Assembly (NCBI GenBank): GCA_030159075.1
Contig: BROG01000026.1
Location: 1,953,501 to 2,017,500 of the forward strand
Source of the DNA: Atrina japonica
Taxonomy: Eukaryota; Mollusca; Bivalvia; Pterioida; Pinnidae
Direction: 5' to 3'
DNA length: 64,000 nucleotides
Part shown: positions 1 through 11,996 of the stretch, in pieces
Numbering within the stretch: the first letter of the stretch is position 1
Layout: every line of letters starts with the position of its first letter
The notes under the pieces: model-generated
Database searches by the model: none
Told to the model about the DNA's origin: nothing
What the model saw: only the letters and a program-made list of their open reading frames with translations
Translations under genes and position numbers: made by a program

Positions 1-577
1 TAGACAAGTTTTGAATTTGCATTGTAAAAACGTTTTGTTATTTCCGTTATGTATATTCCTGCAAAATTTGCTTTGCTTCTTTTTTGTCGTGTTTCAACTT
101 TATCTATCATAGCCAAGCCAAGCACGTGGCGATAGTAATGCATCTTGAACGACAACAATCCTAGTCGACATCATCTTGCGGTAGCTATTGGACCGCCCCG
201 CCCCCAGTCATAAAGAGGCAAAAGTTCAACATGACCGAAAAGTAAAAACGATAAAAATAAACAGAATAACATAGAAGTGGATGATGTGGTGAGGGCAATA
301 GTATATGACGTCATCGCGATGAAGTTAATAATTAATTATATTAAGCTATATTTCCATCCCAGTAAACGATACCAAAATGCTATAATGCACTGACCGGATT
401 TCTTTGTTTCGCTTAAAAATAGAACAAAATTGTTGAGCCAATTGAATTGAGATACGCAATAGATTCTTGCAGATGTTAAATATGAATACAAAGTATAGTA
501 ATGAAAAGGGAGATAACTCTCATGCTACAATGAAAGCGATTTTAAAGCTCATATGTCTACGGAATCTATTTGGGGGG

Positions 578-893
578 GGGGTCTTAAAGGGGCATTGGCT
601 GCAGTGTGTGTTTTTAAAATTTTCTTTCCTTTTCTACTTCTTAGATTGATATGCAGACAAACACGGGCATACAAATTATTCACTTTCTATATATTTTTTG
701 AAAATTACTTGAGAAACCCTGTTTGACAATTATTCACTTACAATTGATTAATTCAAGCTTATTATTTGTATACATATATGCATACCACACTGGGTCTGAC
801 GTTATTTTCACAAAATATATAGAAATATAAGATATTCTATGCCTGTGTATAGCTCTTATTTGTTATTGTACATCAAGTACAAGTAGAAAAAGT
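578..893 (+). mobile_element. Fold-back MITE, family F copy 1
   Basis: Begins near GGGGCATTGGCTGC and ends near TGTACATCAAGTAC. The two halves are imperfect inverted repeats (a GGCATACAAA...TATATTTTTTGAAAAT side against TTTTCACAAAATATAT...ATGCCTGTGTATAG). Other copies are at 34726-35040, 17343-17460 (partial) and 3272-3530. Confidence 0.6.
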
Positions 894-3271
894 AGAAAAA
901 AATGGTATACTTACTTTGACGATATATTCATGTAATTGATAATTAACGGTAATGTTAAGTTCTTGTCTTTGTCCGAAGTAACAAAATCTTAAACAATTGT
1001 CATTATATCTCATTCTTTTTCACGAATCGTTCTCTCTCACATACATCTCACTATCTCATACTACCTTAAATACGTCTCACTCTCTCTATCTCAGATACGT
1101 ATCGTCCATTCCGCAAATCGATTCTGGATCGATATATATATATATATATACTTTATTGTATTGGTAGTTTTCAATGTATATGACACATATATTGATTCAT
1201 CTAATGACAACTTATCCCACATAAGGTTTGGATAAAGAATTTAAACAATACTCGTATTTACGTTGACAGAATCTTGTTATGACTTGGAATCTGACAAGTA
1301 TTTCGCAATTTTTACTGTGGATTAATGACCTTGTTTTCTAACACCATGTCGCACTATCTGGAGTGTTGGTAACCTAGTACCTGGTACCAGTTGTTCATCT
1401 TATACTAAAGGAATATTTGGCACTGTTAACACCATTTAAATTCGAAAATTTTCTAAAACTAAGATAGTCATTTTTTTACAGTGGTTACTCTTAGGCGGAT
1501 TTCAGCTATACTTTTAGATATATTATTTTGCCCTGTATGACACCACTCTATCTTTAGAAAAAACACATACTTTTCAAATTGGAGCTCAACTGATGAAGTC
1601 TAATTGACAGAAACGATATCGTCTTGAGCATTATAACTTTGGTATTATGTCCTGGACATCCTATTGATTTATACTTTGGTATCTGAGATTTTTATATGTT
1701 TATAATATTTACTTGTACGATATGTACCTTACTTGTTCACTCCCCGTAATGCCTGGAATGTAGAGCAAGAAAATGAAAAATGTCATACATGCCATCTCAT
1801 ATACGGTCGGTTCGTTCCAGAAGCCTCCTTCTGGACACCTGGTCCCACCCCGTTTGGGATTCGCAATTGTACCTAGTACCTGGTATTTCGGTACCAGTTG
1901 ATAATCTTAATAAAATTTAATGTCCTCCAAGGGAAGTATCAGTATGCAAAAAAAAAAACCAAACAAACAGAAAAACACTCAAATTTCACAAATTGTCGGC
2001 CACTTGGCCTTTATCAAGTGAAAGACGACAATATGTATATCAGTTACATAGTATTAAGTCTGCACAATACAAAGCTCCAGTGCAAATTAATCTTATACTA
2101 AAGTAATGTTTGGCACTTATTGACAGAAACGATCAATATATAATAATAATTTTTTTTCTTCATGTTGATACCATATATATATATATATATATATGAGTTT
2201 CGGATATCCATTGGTATTTCTTCATTTTACTTTGTTGTACAATTACTGTTTAGTCATCCCGTCCATTTGAAGGTCATCGCGTCGAGTGATAGCTAAATCT
2301 TCTGTTGCTATTACCGTGACATAATAATACGTTTTAGGGTAACATGGTGGACCGGATATTTTGTAATCAATGTAGCTATTCTTCAGACAGCCCGTACAGG
2401 GCTTATGGCTTCTATCAACCATATATCTCCAGTGACTAACGGTTTCCATTAGCCGGTTTATAGATTAATTTACCTTCCCCGAGACGAGCTACTAGTTATG
2501 GCTTACGAGTCCCGTCTACCTGTCGCCCATGTGGACTCAGCCTGAAGCCTTGGGTGCCCAGTCTAAAACTGTTACCACGAGGATGTGCCATGCAGGCAGG
2601 AGAGACCAACTCATTCATCTCTCTTTTCAGTTATCTGCTAGTAAGTCTACTTCTACGATAGTGGCTGTTAAACTTTATATATAAACAGTTGTGGTCTGGG
2701 GTTACTTCCCCTGGTTTGAGGATAACTAGACTACAGATTCTTCAGCATGGATGACCACACACTCATGGCACCTTATCCCGCCCCTAATTTTTCGACGACT
2801 CAGTATTAGTGCAATATTCAATGCATACTGTTATATGGACTTTTCTTAACTGTTATGACTTTGGTAGTTATGGATTACAAGAATCACTTTTATTTCGCAA
2901 GAGATAAATTTTCATGTGTATTCGCAAATGAATATGTTGGTTAACTGAAGTATTTACCCGATATTTGTATCAAATATTATATTAACTATTGTTCTCGTAT
3001 ATAACATAACCATGTGTCTATCGAAGTGATTTTTTACAAAATGTATTCACAGCATTCCGAGAAGCATTCTTTATTCAAATTGATAGTAGGTACGATTTTC
3101 AGTAAAATCAGATTTTATATAAAAATACCGATTTATATACTAAAAGACAATATTATGAATTAAAAATTGCTGATTTCTCTACCGTTGGTATTTATAGATT
3201 TGTTAAAAATTGTTTCACACTCGAATGAACTGCTGTCTGGTAGATGGATGAATAAAACTACACCATTTTGT

Positions 3272-3530
3272 TGAAGGGGCATTAGCTGTGTTTAATTATT
3301 GATTATTTCTATTTTTCTACTGGTACTTAATGTACAATAACAAATAAAAGCTATATACAGACATAAAAATTCTGATATTAATATGTTTAGTGTGGCATTC
3401 ATATACAAATAGTAAGGTTGACTTAATCAATTGCAAGTGAAAAAGTGCCAAACCTTGGTTTCTCAAGCAATTTTCACCAAATATAAAGTTCCAATTACTG
3501 ACATCAATATATATATATATATATACTTCA
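3272..3530. mobile_element. Fold-back MITE, family F, rearranged copy
   Basis: Starts with GGGGCATTAGCTGTG as in the other copies, then runs through sequence matching their inverted half (AACAAATAAAAGCTATATAC, GTGGCATTCATATAC). It ends in a short TA run at 3509-3525. Confidence 0.5.
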
Positions 3531-3784
3531 TTTTTATATGATTTTTTGTATAGCACTCTAATCAATAAGGAACCTCTAAAGCCTTTCACAAACATATAAA
3601 ATATAAGTAGATGAAATGTACATTTTAAAACAATTAAAAAACATATTAACAGTTCACAAATCTTTGAATACTCAAATACGTTCCTGCTATCTTTCACAAC
3701 TTGCATGTAAAAATTCATATTACACATTATAAAGCTATTTCAAAAAGATCTGTTTTAAGGTTCGTTTTAAAACTTTTTGCATAC

Positions 3785-4274
3785 ATACAGTATAGCGGAT
3801 AATTTCTGTGGTTGTTTATTTTTGCGGTATTTTGCGGTTCGATGAAAACCGCAGAAAATGAAATGCCAAAAGATTCTTTTTTGTCGTCAGATGTAGAAAA
3901 GTCAAAAACACCTCACCTCTGTCGTGATGCGTGGCAGGTATTGTTGTCTAATTTTCAAGTCTACGCCGTTATCAAACCTGACAGGAAACTGATTTATAAA
4001 GGTTTTGAAAAGATCGGCATTATCGGGGCTGATGGATATGGATTTCAGTGACCTCTAAAAAATTAATACATTACTGGTTTCAGATGTTTTTAAAATGTTT
4101 TTAAAAAGAATTTTGAAATAAATTGGAAACATGACCATAAATACGTATCCATTATTTGTTATTTTGCGTTTGAATGGAATCGCAAAAATTGAAAACGCAA
4201 AAGTTAAAATGCTACCTCTGAAGAGTTAAATTGGAAAAAAAATAAAACCGCAGAAAATATCCGTTATACGGTAT
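3785..4274. mobile_element. Inverted-repeat element (about 490 bp), family M
   Basis: The left end ATACAGTATAGCGGATA matches the reverse complement of the right end (TATCCGTTATACGGTAT). AACCGCAGAAAAT words recur inside in both orientations. No transposase is visible; the open frame inside (79 codons) resembles nothing. Confidence 0.6.
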
Positions 4275-4465
4275 ATAATAATTCAATAAGGCTGTGAAAG
4301 ATATATCCCTTGGTATGCGACATAAACTATCATAATACATATACATTTGTAGTTATACAATTATTGGCCCGGTTATGGGTTGACATAAATATGTGTCCAT
4401 CGGATCTCCCCGTCAGTTTATTCGTCTTTTCGACCGTTTATCTATCCATCTACTCTCCGCTTCGG

Positions 4466-4730
4466 GAGCCGACCTGGCTCAGTCGGTAGCGTGAGGTCGA
4501 GTCCAGCCGGTGGCAGGTCGGATTCCGGTCCGTCGGATGAGACAGTAAAAACTGATGTCCCGTGTCACAGTAGGTGTCTGCTCGTTAAAGAACCCTCACT
4601 GCTCAGTGACCATGAGTGTCGAGCACAGGCCAAAATTTGAAGCCCTTCACCGGCATTTGGTGACGTCTCCATATATGAGCCAGTGAAAGATTCTTGAGTG
4701 GGACGTTAAACAACAATCCAATAACAATAA
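4466..4730 (+). mobile_element. tRNA-derived SINE, copy 1
   Basis: The tRNA-like head has box A TGGCTCAGTCGG at 4475-4486 and box B-like GGTCGGATTCC at 4517-4527. A conserved body follows (GAACCCTCACTGCTCA, AGTGGGACGTTAAACAAC) and an A-rich AACAAT-type tail. A second copy in reverse orientation is at 58120-58385. Confidence 0.8.
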
Positions 4731-5175
4731 CCGCATCGGTCAATATTATGTTTCTTTTGACTGATAAAACCTCATGTCACTCTAAACCAAAGTCAATAAT
4801 TATATATATTTACCTATTGTGTATTATTTTCGCCCTTAGATGAGATGGCGAATTTAAAATGGAAATGAAATTTCCATCTTAAATAATGAAACATGGACAC
4901 ACGTGTTATTCATGAGATAATATTATATATATATAACACGTAATGGCGGTGCGTCAATAAATGGATCTAAACTAATCTTAAGTAGATAAATAGGGTGAAT
5001 GGTTGACACTGATACGCGTTTACTCTACTCACCTGTGATTTACAGGTACAAACTGATGGGTATATCTGAACACCGGTGGATGTTGTTTTAAAATGTGGAC
5101 GTGCATAACTGTTAAATGCTGACCTGTAAATTAACGTTAGAAAGATTATGGTTTGTGTTACACAGCGGAACGTAA

Positions 5176-6662
5176 ATGTCTGAAAAAGAAATGAAGACCA
5201 ACATTTTTGACAAAGATTCATATGTCAATATAGAGGATGAGCACCTCAGAGGCATTCTCATACAGAAAGTATGGAGTTCAGGAGCTACGGGTAGATTCTG
5301 GCTAAACAAGCGTACAAGAAGTTTCTTGTTAGTGTTTATGACAGTTGCCATCAATGTGGTCGGATATACAAGTATGCCGGTATATTCAGGGACAATGAAC
5401 AATATAAAGGGGGATTCGTACGCCCTCTTATTTAACATCAACATAGTAATGGCTATATTAGAGATCTTCATTACGACTTTTGCGAAGCTTACAGTTGATA
5501 GAAAGATTTCCTTAAAACCAACATTCAAATTTAGTACAATAATAGCATCTGGATTTCTGTTAACATTAAATGGGATACTCGTGGTATATGGCTCCCCGCC
5601 AGATAGAACACCGGCCTATCTCCAAGCTATCTTATCAACTACTACAATTCCTTACACAGTGATATGCCGATATTTTATGCTGCGAAAAGGTAAGGATAGA
5701 TCGATGAATGGATGGATGGTGAAGAAACCGAGTGGATGGGGGGAATAGATGAATGAGAGAATGAATGGATGGTAAAAAAACGAATGGACTGAGGGCGATA
5801 GATGAATGAAAGAATGGATAGATGGTGAGAAAACCGAATGGACTGAGGGAGACAGATGAATGAATGAGAGAATGGATGGATGGTGAGGAAAAACCGAATT
5901 GAACGACAGGCGACAGATGAAATAGAAAACGCATGGATGGTGAGAGAACCGAATGGACTGACAGACGACAGATGAATGATAGAATGGATGAATGTTACAA
6001 TGGATGGAGGGTCAGACATACATAAACTGTTGGGAAGATAGGTGAATGGATGGGTGAATGAATTGATGGTTAAAAGACAAATGAACTGACGTGGCGATAA
6101 ATATATGAATAGTAAATTGATGGACTGACGGGCGATGGATGATTGAGGGAGTGGATGGTAAGATGGATGAATGGATTGATGGATGTTTGAATACATGGAG
6201 GATCAGAGAGGCGAATCTATTGATGGGCAATGGCGAATTGATTTAATAATTGGATGGATGAGTGAATAGATAGATGGACAATCAATAAGAAGAAATGAAG
6301 GAGGGAAGCTGGATGAACGAGGGGTTATGGAAAACAGATGAATGAGGGAATGTATGGAAAAAGGAATGGATGGATGGACAAACGAATGTATTTCCAAAAG
6401 AATGTGTAGATAAACTCCTACATATATTGACTGTAATAAGTGGACGGATGGATGAACAGATGGTTCGGTGGACACACAAATACTATAAATAGATTGATAA
6501 AATGTGTAAATGAATTAATGTACATTGTTAAGATAAATCGTTAGATGTTCAAATGAAAGAGAAAACCTAATTGAGTGCATCCTAGTTATCGTTACGGTTC
6601 AGTGAACAAAGTCATCACCGTGTTATATAGAGAATAATACATGGCAAAATCTGTATCGCATG

Positions 6663-6693
<31 letters not shown>

Positions 6694-9600
6694 GAGGGCC
6701 ATCACCATAATGGCGTACATAACATAACAAATATGCTTTTGAAAATATTTTCTTTATAAACGTTACTCATGAATGTTTATTTTTACGAGTAATTTTTATT
6801 TTCTAAGAAACCAAAAGTTTTGAAACGTTTGATGGTCATTCATTCGACATACCGCATCTTATCCTTTCAATAGTCAAATTAGCCGTTAACTATTTTTTAT
6901 CAAATTGCTTAAGAATAATTGAAATTGGCTAATTTTATAAAGTTTGGTAATATTTTATGCATATTTTGTATTCATAAGAGAAAAATATATGGTAAAGGAT
7001 GACAATACATTTGTAGATACTGCTTGATTGCTATCAGCAAAATTGTCCAAAAAATCAAACCACCGTCGGACTAGCAAATAGAGTGCCTCATGTTTGGCAC
7101 TTATATACTTTACATTTGCGTAAAATTACCAAACATATTTCGTGATAATGCTGGGTAACAAAAAAATTCAGTTTGATAAAAAAAAATCTTGGTTGGATAT
7201 TTTTTGGCTCACAATTTTTGGAGTCCTGGGTGAGCTATGCATGCACGTGTCACGAGGGTCAGGCGACACCGAATTCAGTACATTCTCAAACTGAACGATT
7301 TTTATGATATTAAGATGAATACATACATACTTTATGCTGCAATTTGACACTCATAAACTGTATTTTTGCATAAGATATTAAATGACACCGAACATTATTG
7401 CTAAAATGAAGAAAGTTTTTGAAATATCCAATAATTTTAGCTAAATACTCAAATTTGGTTAACCATACTTCAGATGGACAACATAAATTTGACTGAAAAA
7501 AATCAGTGTCTTCTTGTCAATCATATCTAGAAGTTTTAAAATAAAATGCAATTTATAATAAATGAAATATGAACATTGTATTTTGAATGTTAGTATTTTA
7601 TTTATCGATTTTTTAAAATAAATACTTAGATGTGCAATTTACAAGACCTTTTTCTGATGAACCTCAAAGGGACCCCATGAGTCACAATCGTCATGGCAAC
7701 GTCAAAGAACCCTAACCACAATGGTAGTCAATACTATGTAAATTCAGATTTAATGTTGCTGTAAATAGATGTATAGTTCCCAGAATAAGGTGGAACCATA
7801 CAAGGTCAAATAATAAACCTAAATGTATCCCCAAATCTGTCACTTCATTAGCTGTAAAATAGATGTATAGTTCCCAGAAAAGGTGGAACCATACAAGGTC
7901 AAATAATAAACCTAAATGTATCCCCAAATCTATCACTACATTAGCTGTAAAATAGATGTATTAGTTTCCCAGAAAAGGTGGAACCATACAAGTTCAAATA
8001 ACAAACCTAAATGTATCGCCAAATCTATCACTACATTAGCTGTAAAATAGATGTATAGTTCCCAGAAAAGGTGGAACCATACAAGGTCAAATAACAAACC
8101 TAAATGTATCGCCAAATCTATCACTACATTAGCTGTAAAATAGATGTATAGTTTCCAGAAAAGGTGGAACCATACAAGGTCAAATAATAAACCTAATGTA
8201 TCGCCAAATCTATCACTACATTAGCTGTAAAATAGATGTATAGTTCCCAGAAAAAGGTGGAACCATACAAGGTCAAATAATAAACCTAAATGTATCCCCA
8301 AATCTGTCACTTCATTAGCTGTAAAATAGATGTATAGTTCCCAGAAAAGGTGGAACCATACAAGGTCAAATAATAAACCTAAATGTATCCCCAAATCTAT
8401 CACTACATTAGCTGTAAAATAGATGTATAGTTCCCAGAAAAGGTGGAACCATACAAGGTCAAATAACAAACCTAAATGTATCGCCAAATCTATCACTACA
8501 TTAGCTGTAAAATAGATGTATAGTTCCCAGAAAAGGTGGAACCATACAAGGTCAAATAATAAACCTAATGTATCGCCAAATCTATCACTACATTAGCTGT
8601 AAAATAGATGTATAGTTCCCAGAAAAAGGTGGAACCATACAAGGTCAAATAATAAACCTAAATGTATCCCCAAATCTATCACTACCTTAGCTGTAAAATA
8701 GATATATAGTTCCCAGAAAAAGGTGGAACCATACAAGGTCAAATAACAAACCTAAATGTATCCCCAAATCTATCACTACATTAGCTGTAAAATAGATATA
8801 TAGTTCCCAGAAAAAGGTGGAACCATACAAGGTCAAATAACAAACCTAAATGTATCGCCAAATCTATCACTACATTAGCTGTAAAATAGATGTATAGCCC
8901 CCAGAAAAGGTGGAACCATACAAGGTCAAATAATAAACCTAATGTATCGCCAAATCTATCACTACATTAGCTGTAAAATAGATGTATAGTTCCCAGAAAA
9001 AGGTGGAACCATACAAGGTCAAATAACAAACCTAAATGTATCCCCAAATCTATCACTACATTAGCTGTAAAATAGATATATAGTTCCCAGAAAAAGGTGG
9101 AATCATACAAGGTCAAATAACAAACCTAAATGTATCCCCAAATCTACCACTACATTAGCTGTAAAATAGATATATAGTTCAGAGCAGAAAAAGTGGAACC
9201 ATACAAGGTCAAATAACAAACCTAAATGTATCGCCAAATCTATCACTACATTAGCTGTAAAATAGATGTATAGTTCCCAGAAAAGGTGGAACCATACATT
9301 GTCAAATAAAAAACCTAATGTATCGCCAAATCTATCACTACATTAGCTGTAAAATAGATGTATAGTTCCCAGAAAAGGTGGAACCATACAAGGTCAAATA
9401 ACAAACCTAAATGTATCGCCAAATCTATCACTACATTAGCTGTAAAATAGATGTATAGTTCCCAGAAAAAGGTGGAACCATACAAGGTCAAATAACAAAC
9501 CTAAATGTATCCCCATATCTGTCTAAGAGTACCTACTATTAGAAGATGACTAAGTTTTGAGGTAAACAATGGTACTATCCTTTCGAAATATTGCCTCAGT

Positions 9601-11899
9601 ATAGAATAATCAGCAGGTACCCAAATACCAGTCACAGTTTATGTTTACACCTCCTAAGTCTCGAACGGTCCACAAGTCGTCATAACGATCCAGTGCTTAT
9701 AAACATAATACCAAAGTTATAGTTTGGCAGAAAAATGACCAAAACAAATGCCCAAGAAGTCTTAATCGAATAAAAATTGATGTATAGTTTGAAAAGAGAG
9801 ATAGGTAGCATATACAGGAAGCTCAAATAATCAACCTAAATGTCTTGCCAAATTCGTCTAAGAGTGTCCAACTTTTGGGGAATTAAAATAAAGATGTTAT
9901 CAATGCGAAATGTTACTTTAGTATACAATAATCACCAGGTATCGGAATACCAGTTATTGCGTTTACTTGAACACTCTGAGACTCCGACAATGCACTAGTA
10001 GTGGCAACAGCCCAGTGACTATAAATATTGTACCAAAGTAATAATTTTATACAAAAAAATGAATAATGTGATTTCTTATTGAACATATTGAAAAAGTCTT
10101 AAGATCTACCAAGATAACGGTATACATCCGGGAATTGTAGAAAACATACAAGATTGTCAATTTTCAGAATTAGAATAAAAAACAAAAAAAACAAAAACAA
10201 AACAAAAAAACAAAACAGGTAAAACCTTTTGCCTTGCTCCGTTTCTACACAGCTTTCTGTAGCTCTGATAATTCGTGCCTGTCACCCCTATTAAGACCTA
10301 AGTTAGACTCGGTGTGTTTGTAAACATGTCAATTCATCTTGGTGTATGTCTAAAGTGTCATATGTTTACATACACGACGACTCTAAATTAAACCAAAACA
10401 GTGGCGACAAGCGTATTGACACTTTTAAATATTCGAGTTTCAGTAATGCATGGAGTCCGTGCAAGTTGATACGTATTATCTATACATGTACAACCTAATT
10501 TCGGAAAATAGACTATTTTGTTTTTTGACAGAACCAGGATGTGCCACTATACCTTGGAAAACCTGTAGAATTACATCTTTCTACTACTTTTAGCTACATC
10601 TTTCTATCACCTTTAGCTACATCTTTCTATCACTTTTAGCTACATCTTTCTACCACTTTTAGCTACATCTTTCTATCACTTTTAGCTACATCTTTCTATC
10701 ACTTTTAGCTACATCTTTCTATCACTTTTAGCTACATCTTTCTACTATTTTAAGCTTCATCTTTCTACTACTTTTAGCTACATCTTTCTACCACTTTTAG
10801 CTACATCTTTCTACCACTTTTAGCTACATCTTTCTACCACTTTTAGCTAATCTTTTTACCACTTTTAGCTACATCTTTTTACCACTTTTAGCTACATCTT
10901 TCTATCACGTTTAGCTATATCTTTCTACCACTTTTAGCTACATCTTTCTACCACTTTTAGCTACATCTTTCTATCACTTTTAGCTACATCTTTTTACCAC
11001 TTTTAGCTACATCTTTCTACCACTTTTAGCTACATCTTTCTACCACTTTTAGCTACATCTTTCTACAACTTTTAGCTACATCTTTTTACCACTTTTAGCT
11101 ACATCTTTCTACCACTTATAGTTGCTGTGGTATCTATATCGTTGATATATTATGCTAAATGATGCTCAATATTTTCCCATTTCGACAGGTCTGAGTCCTG
11201 TCAGAGTAATATGTACATGTATAGTACTGGTGGGATTGTTTATTACAACTGAACCACAAATATGGGGAATAGATTCGGACGATGATACAAACACAGTGAA
11301 ACAGTCAACCTCGGCCAGGATTCTGTGGCCTTTTTGCTATGCAATGGGGTTTCTACCGATGGCGCTGTTGGATGTTTTGGGTGAACGCGAATTGAAAGAA
11401 ACAGAGGTAGGAATTATTTCAATATACCAATAATCAGATGACTTTTCAAACTTCCTTGATTACCCTGTCAAAATTGCTGACTTTTCAAGTAATCAGATGA
11501 CTTTTCAAATACTTTATTTCCCATTTAAATATGCTTGATTGTCCTATCAATATTGTTTATCTCTCACGTTTGATTAGTGGTCGAGCAATCAACTTGACGG
11601 TGTTGGTTTTTGGTTCAAATCTGGTTCAGAGCCGACATTTTTTAACATAAATGGCGACTGTTAGCTCTGTAAACGCTCTGGAACAAATAGTTCAAAGTTT
11701 TGGTGATTAAACTCAATATCCCATGTCTTTATAAACCCTCATTACATTGACTCCAGTCCATAGCACAGGTCAAAATTTGTGGAACTTAATATGTTATATG
11801 CGCAAAAAGGTTTTATTTTGCAAAATGAAAAAATGATATACCAGAAAACTTTACCCGAATATCTCCCGTTCATTTCACTGATAAATTTGTATCCAAATC

Positions 11900-11996
<97 letters not shown>

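Larger units (their letters stand above)
1..5175. other. Gene-free left flank, repeat-rich
   Basis: No convincing coding exon. It holds a fold-back element at 578-893, fragments of a dispersed repeat near 1340-1700, 1860-1910 and 2080-2130 (shared with 14200-16440), an unclassified repeat-like stretch 2470-2790, a second fold-back copy 3272-3530, an inverted-repeat element 3785-4274, a SINE 4466-4730, and short TA runs at about 1132, 2172 and 3509. A TATA-like run at 4922-4936 lies about 240 bp before the transporter ATG, but its role is unproven. Confidence 0.6.

Noticed and set aside
3812..4051. 79-codon open frame
   Set aside because: Lies inside the inverted-repeat element 3785-4274 and has no recognisable protein features.
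4466..4540. tRNA-like sequence with A and B boxes
   Set aside because: Head of a SINE: the acceptor stem does not pair, and a SINE body and tail follow. The same holds for 32917.
5635..6479. Long minus-strand frames rich in Ser, His, Ile and Pro
   Set aside because: Product of the GGAT/GAAT minisatellite inside the transporter intron.
7712..8496. Minus-strand frames with a repeating 31-residue hydrophobic peptide
   Set aside because: 93 bp is 31 codons, so the satellite is open in one frame until a 92- or 94-bp unit shifts it; no splice sites or start context.
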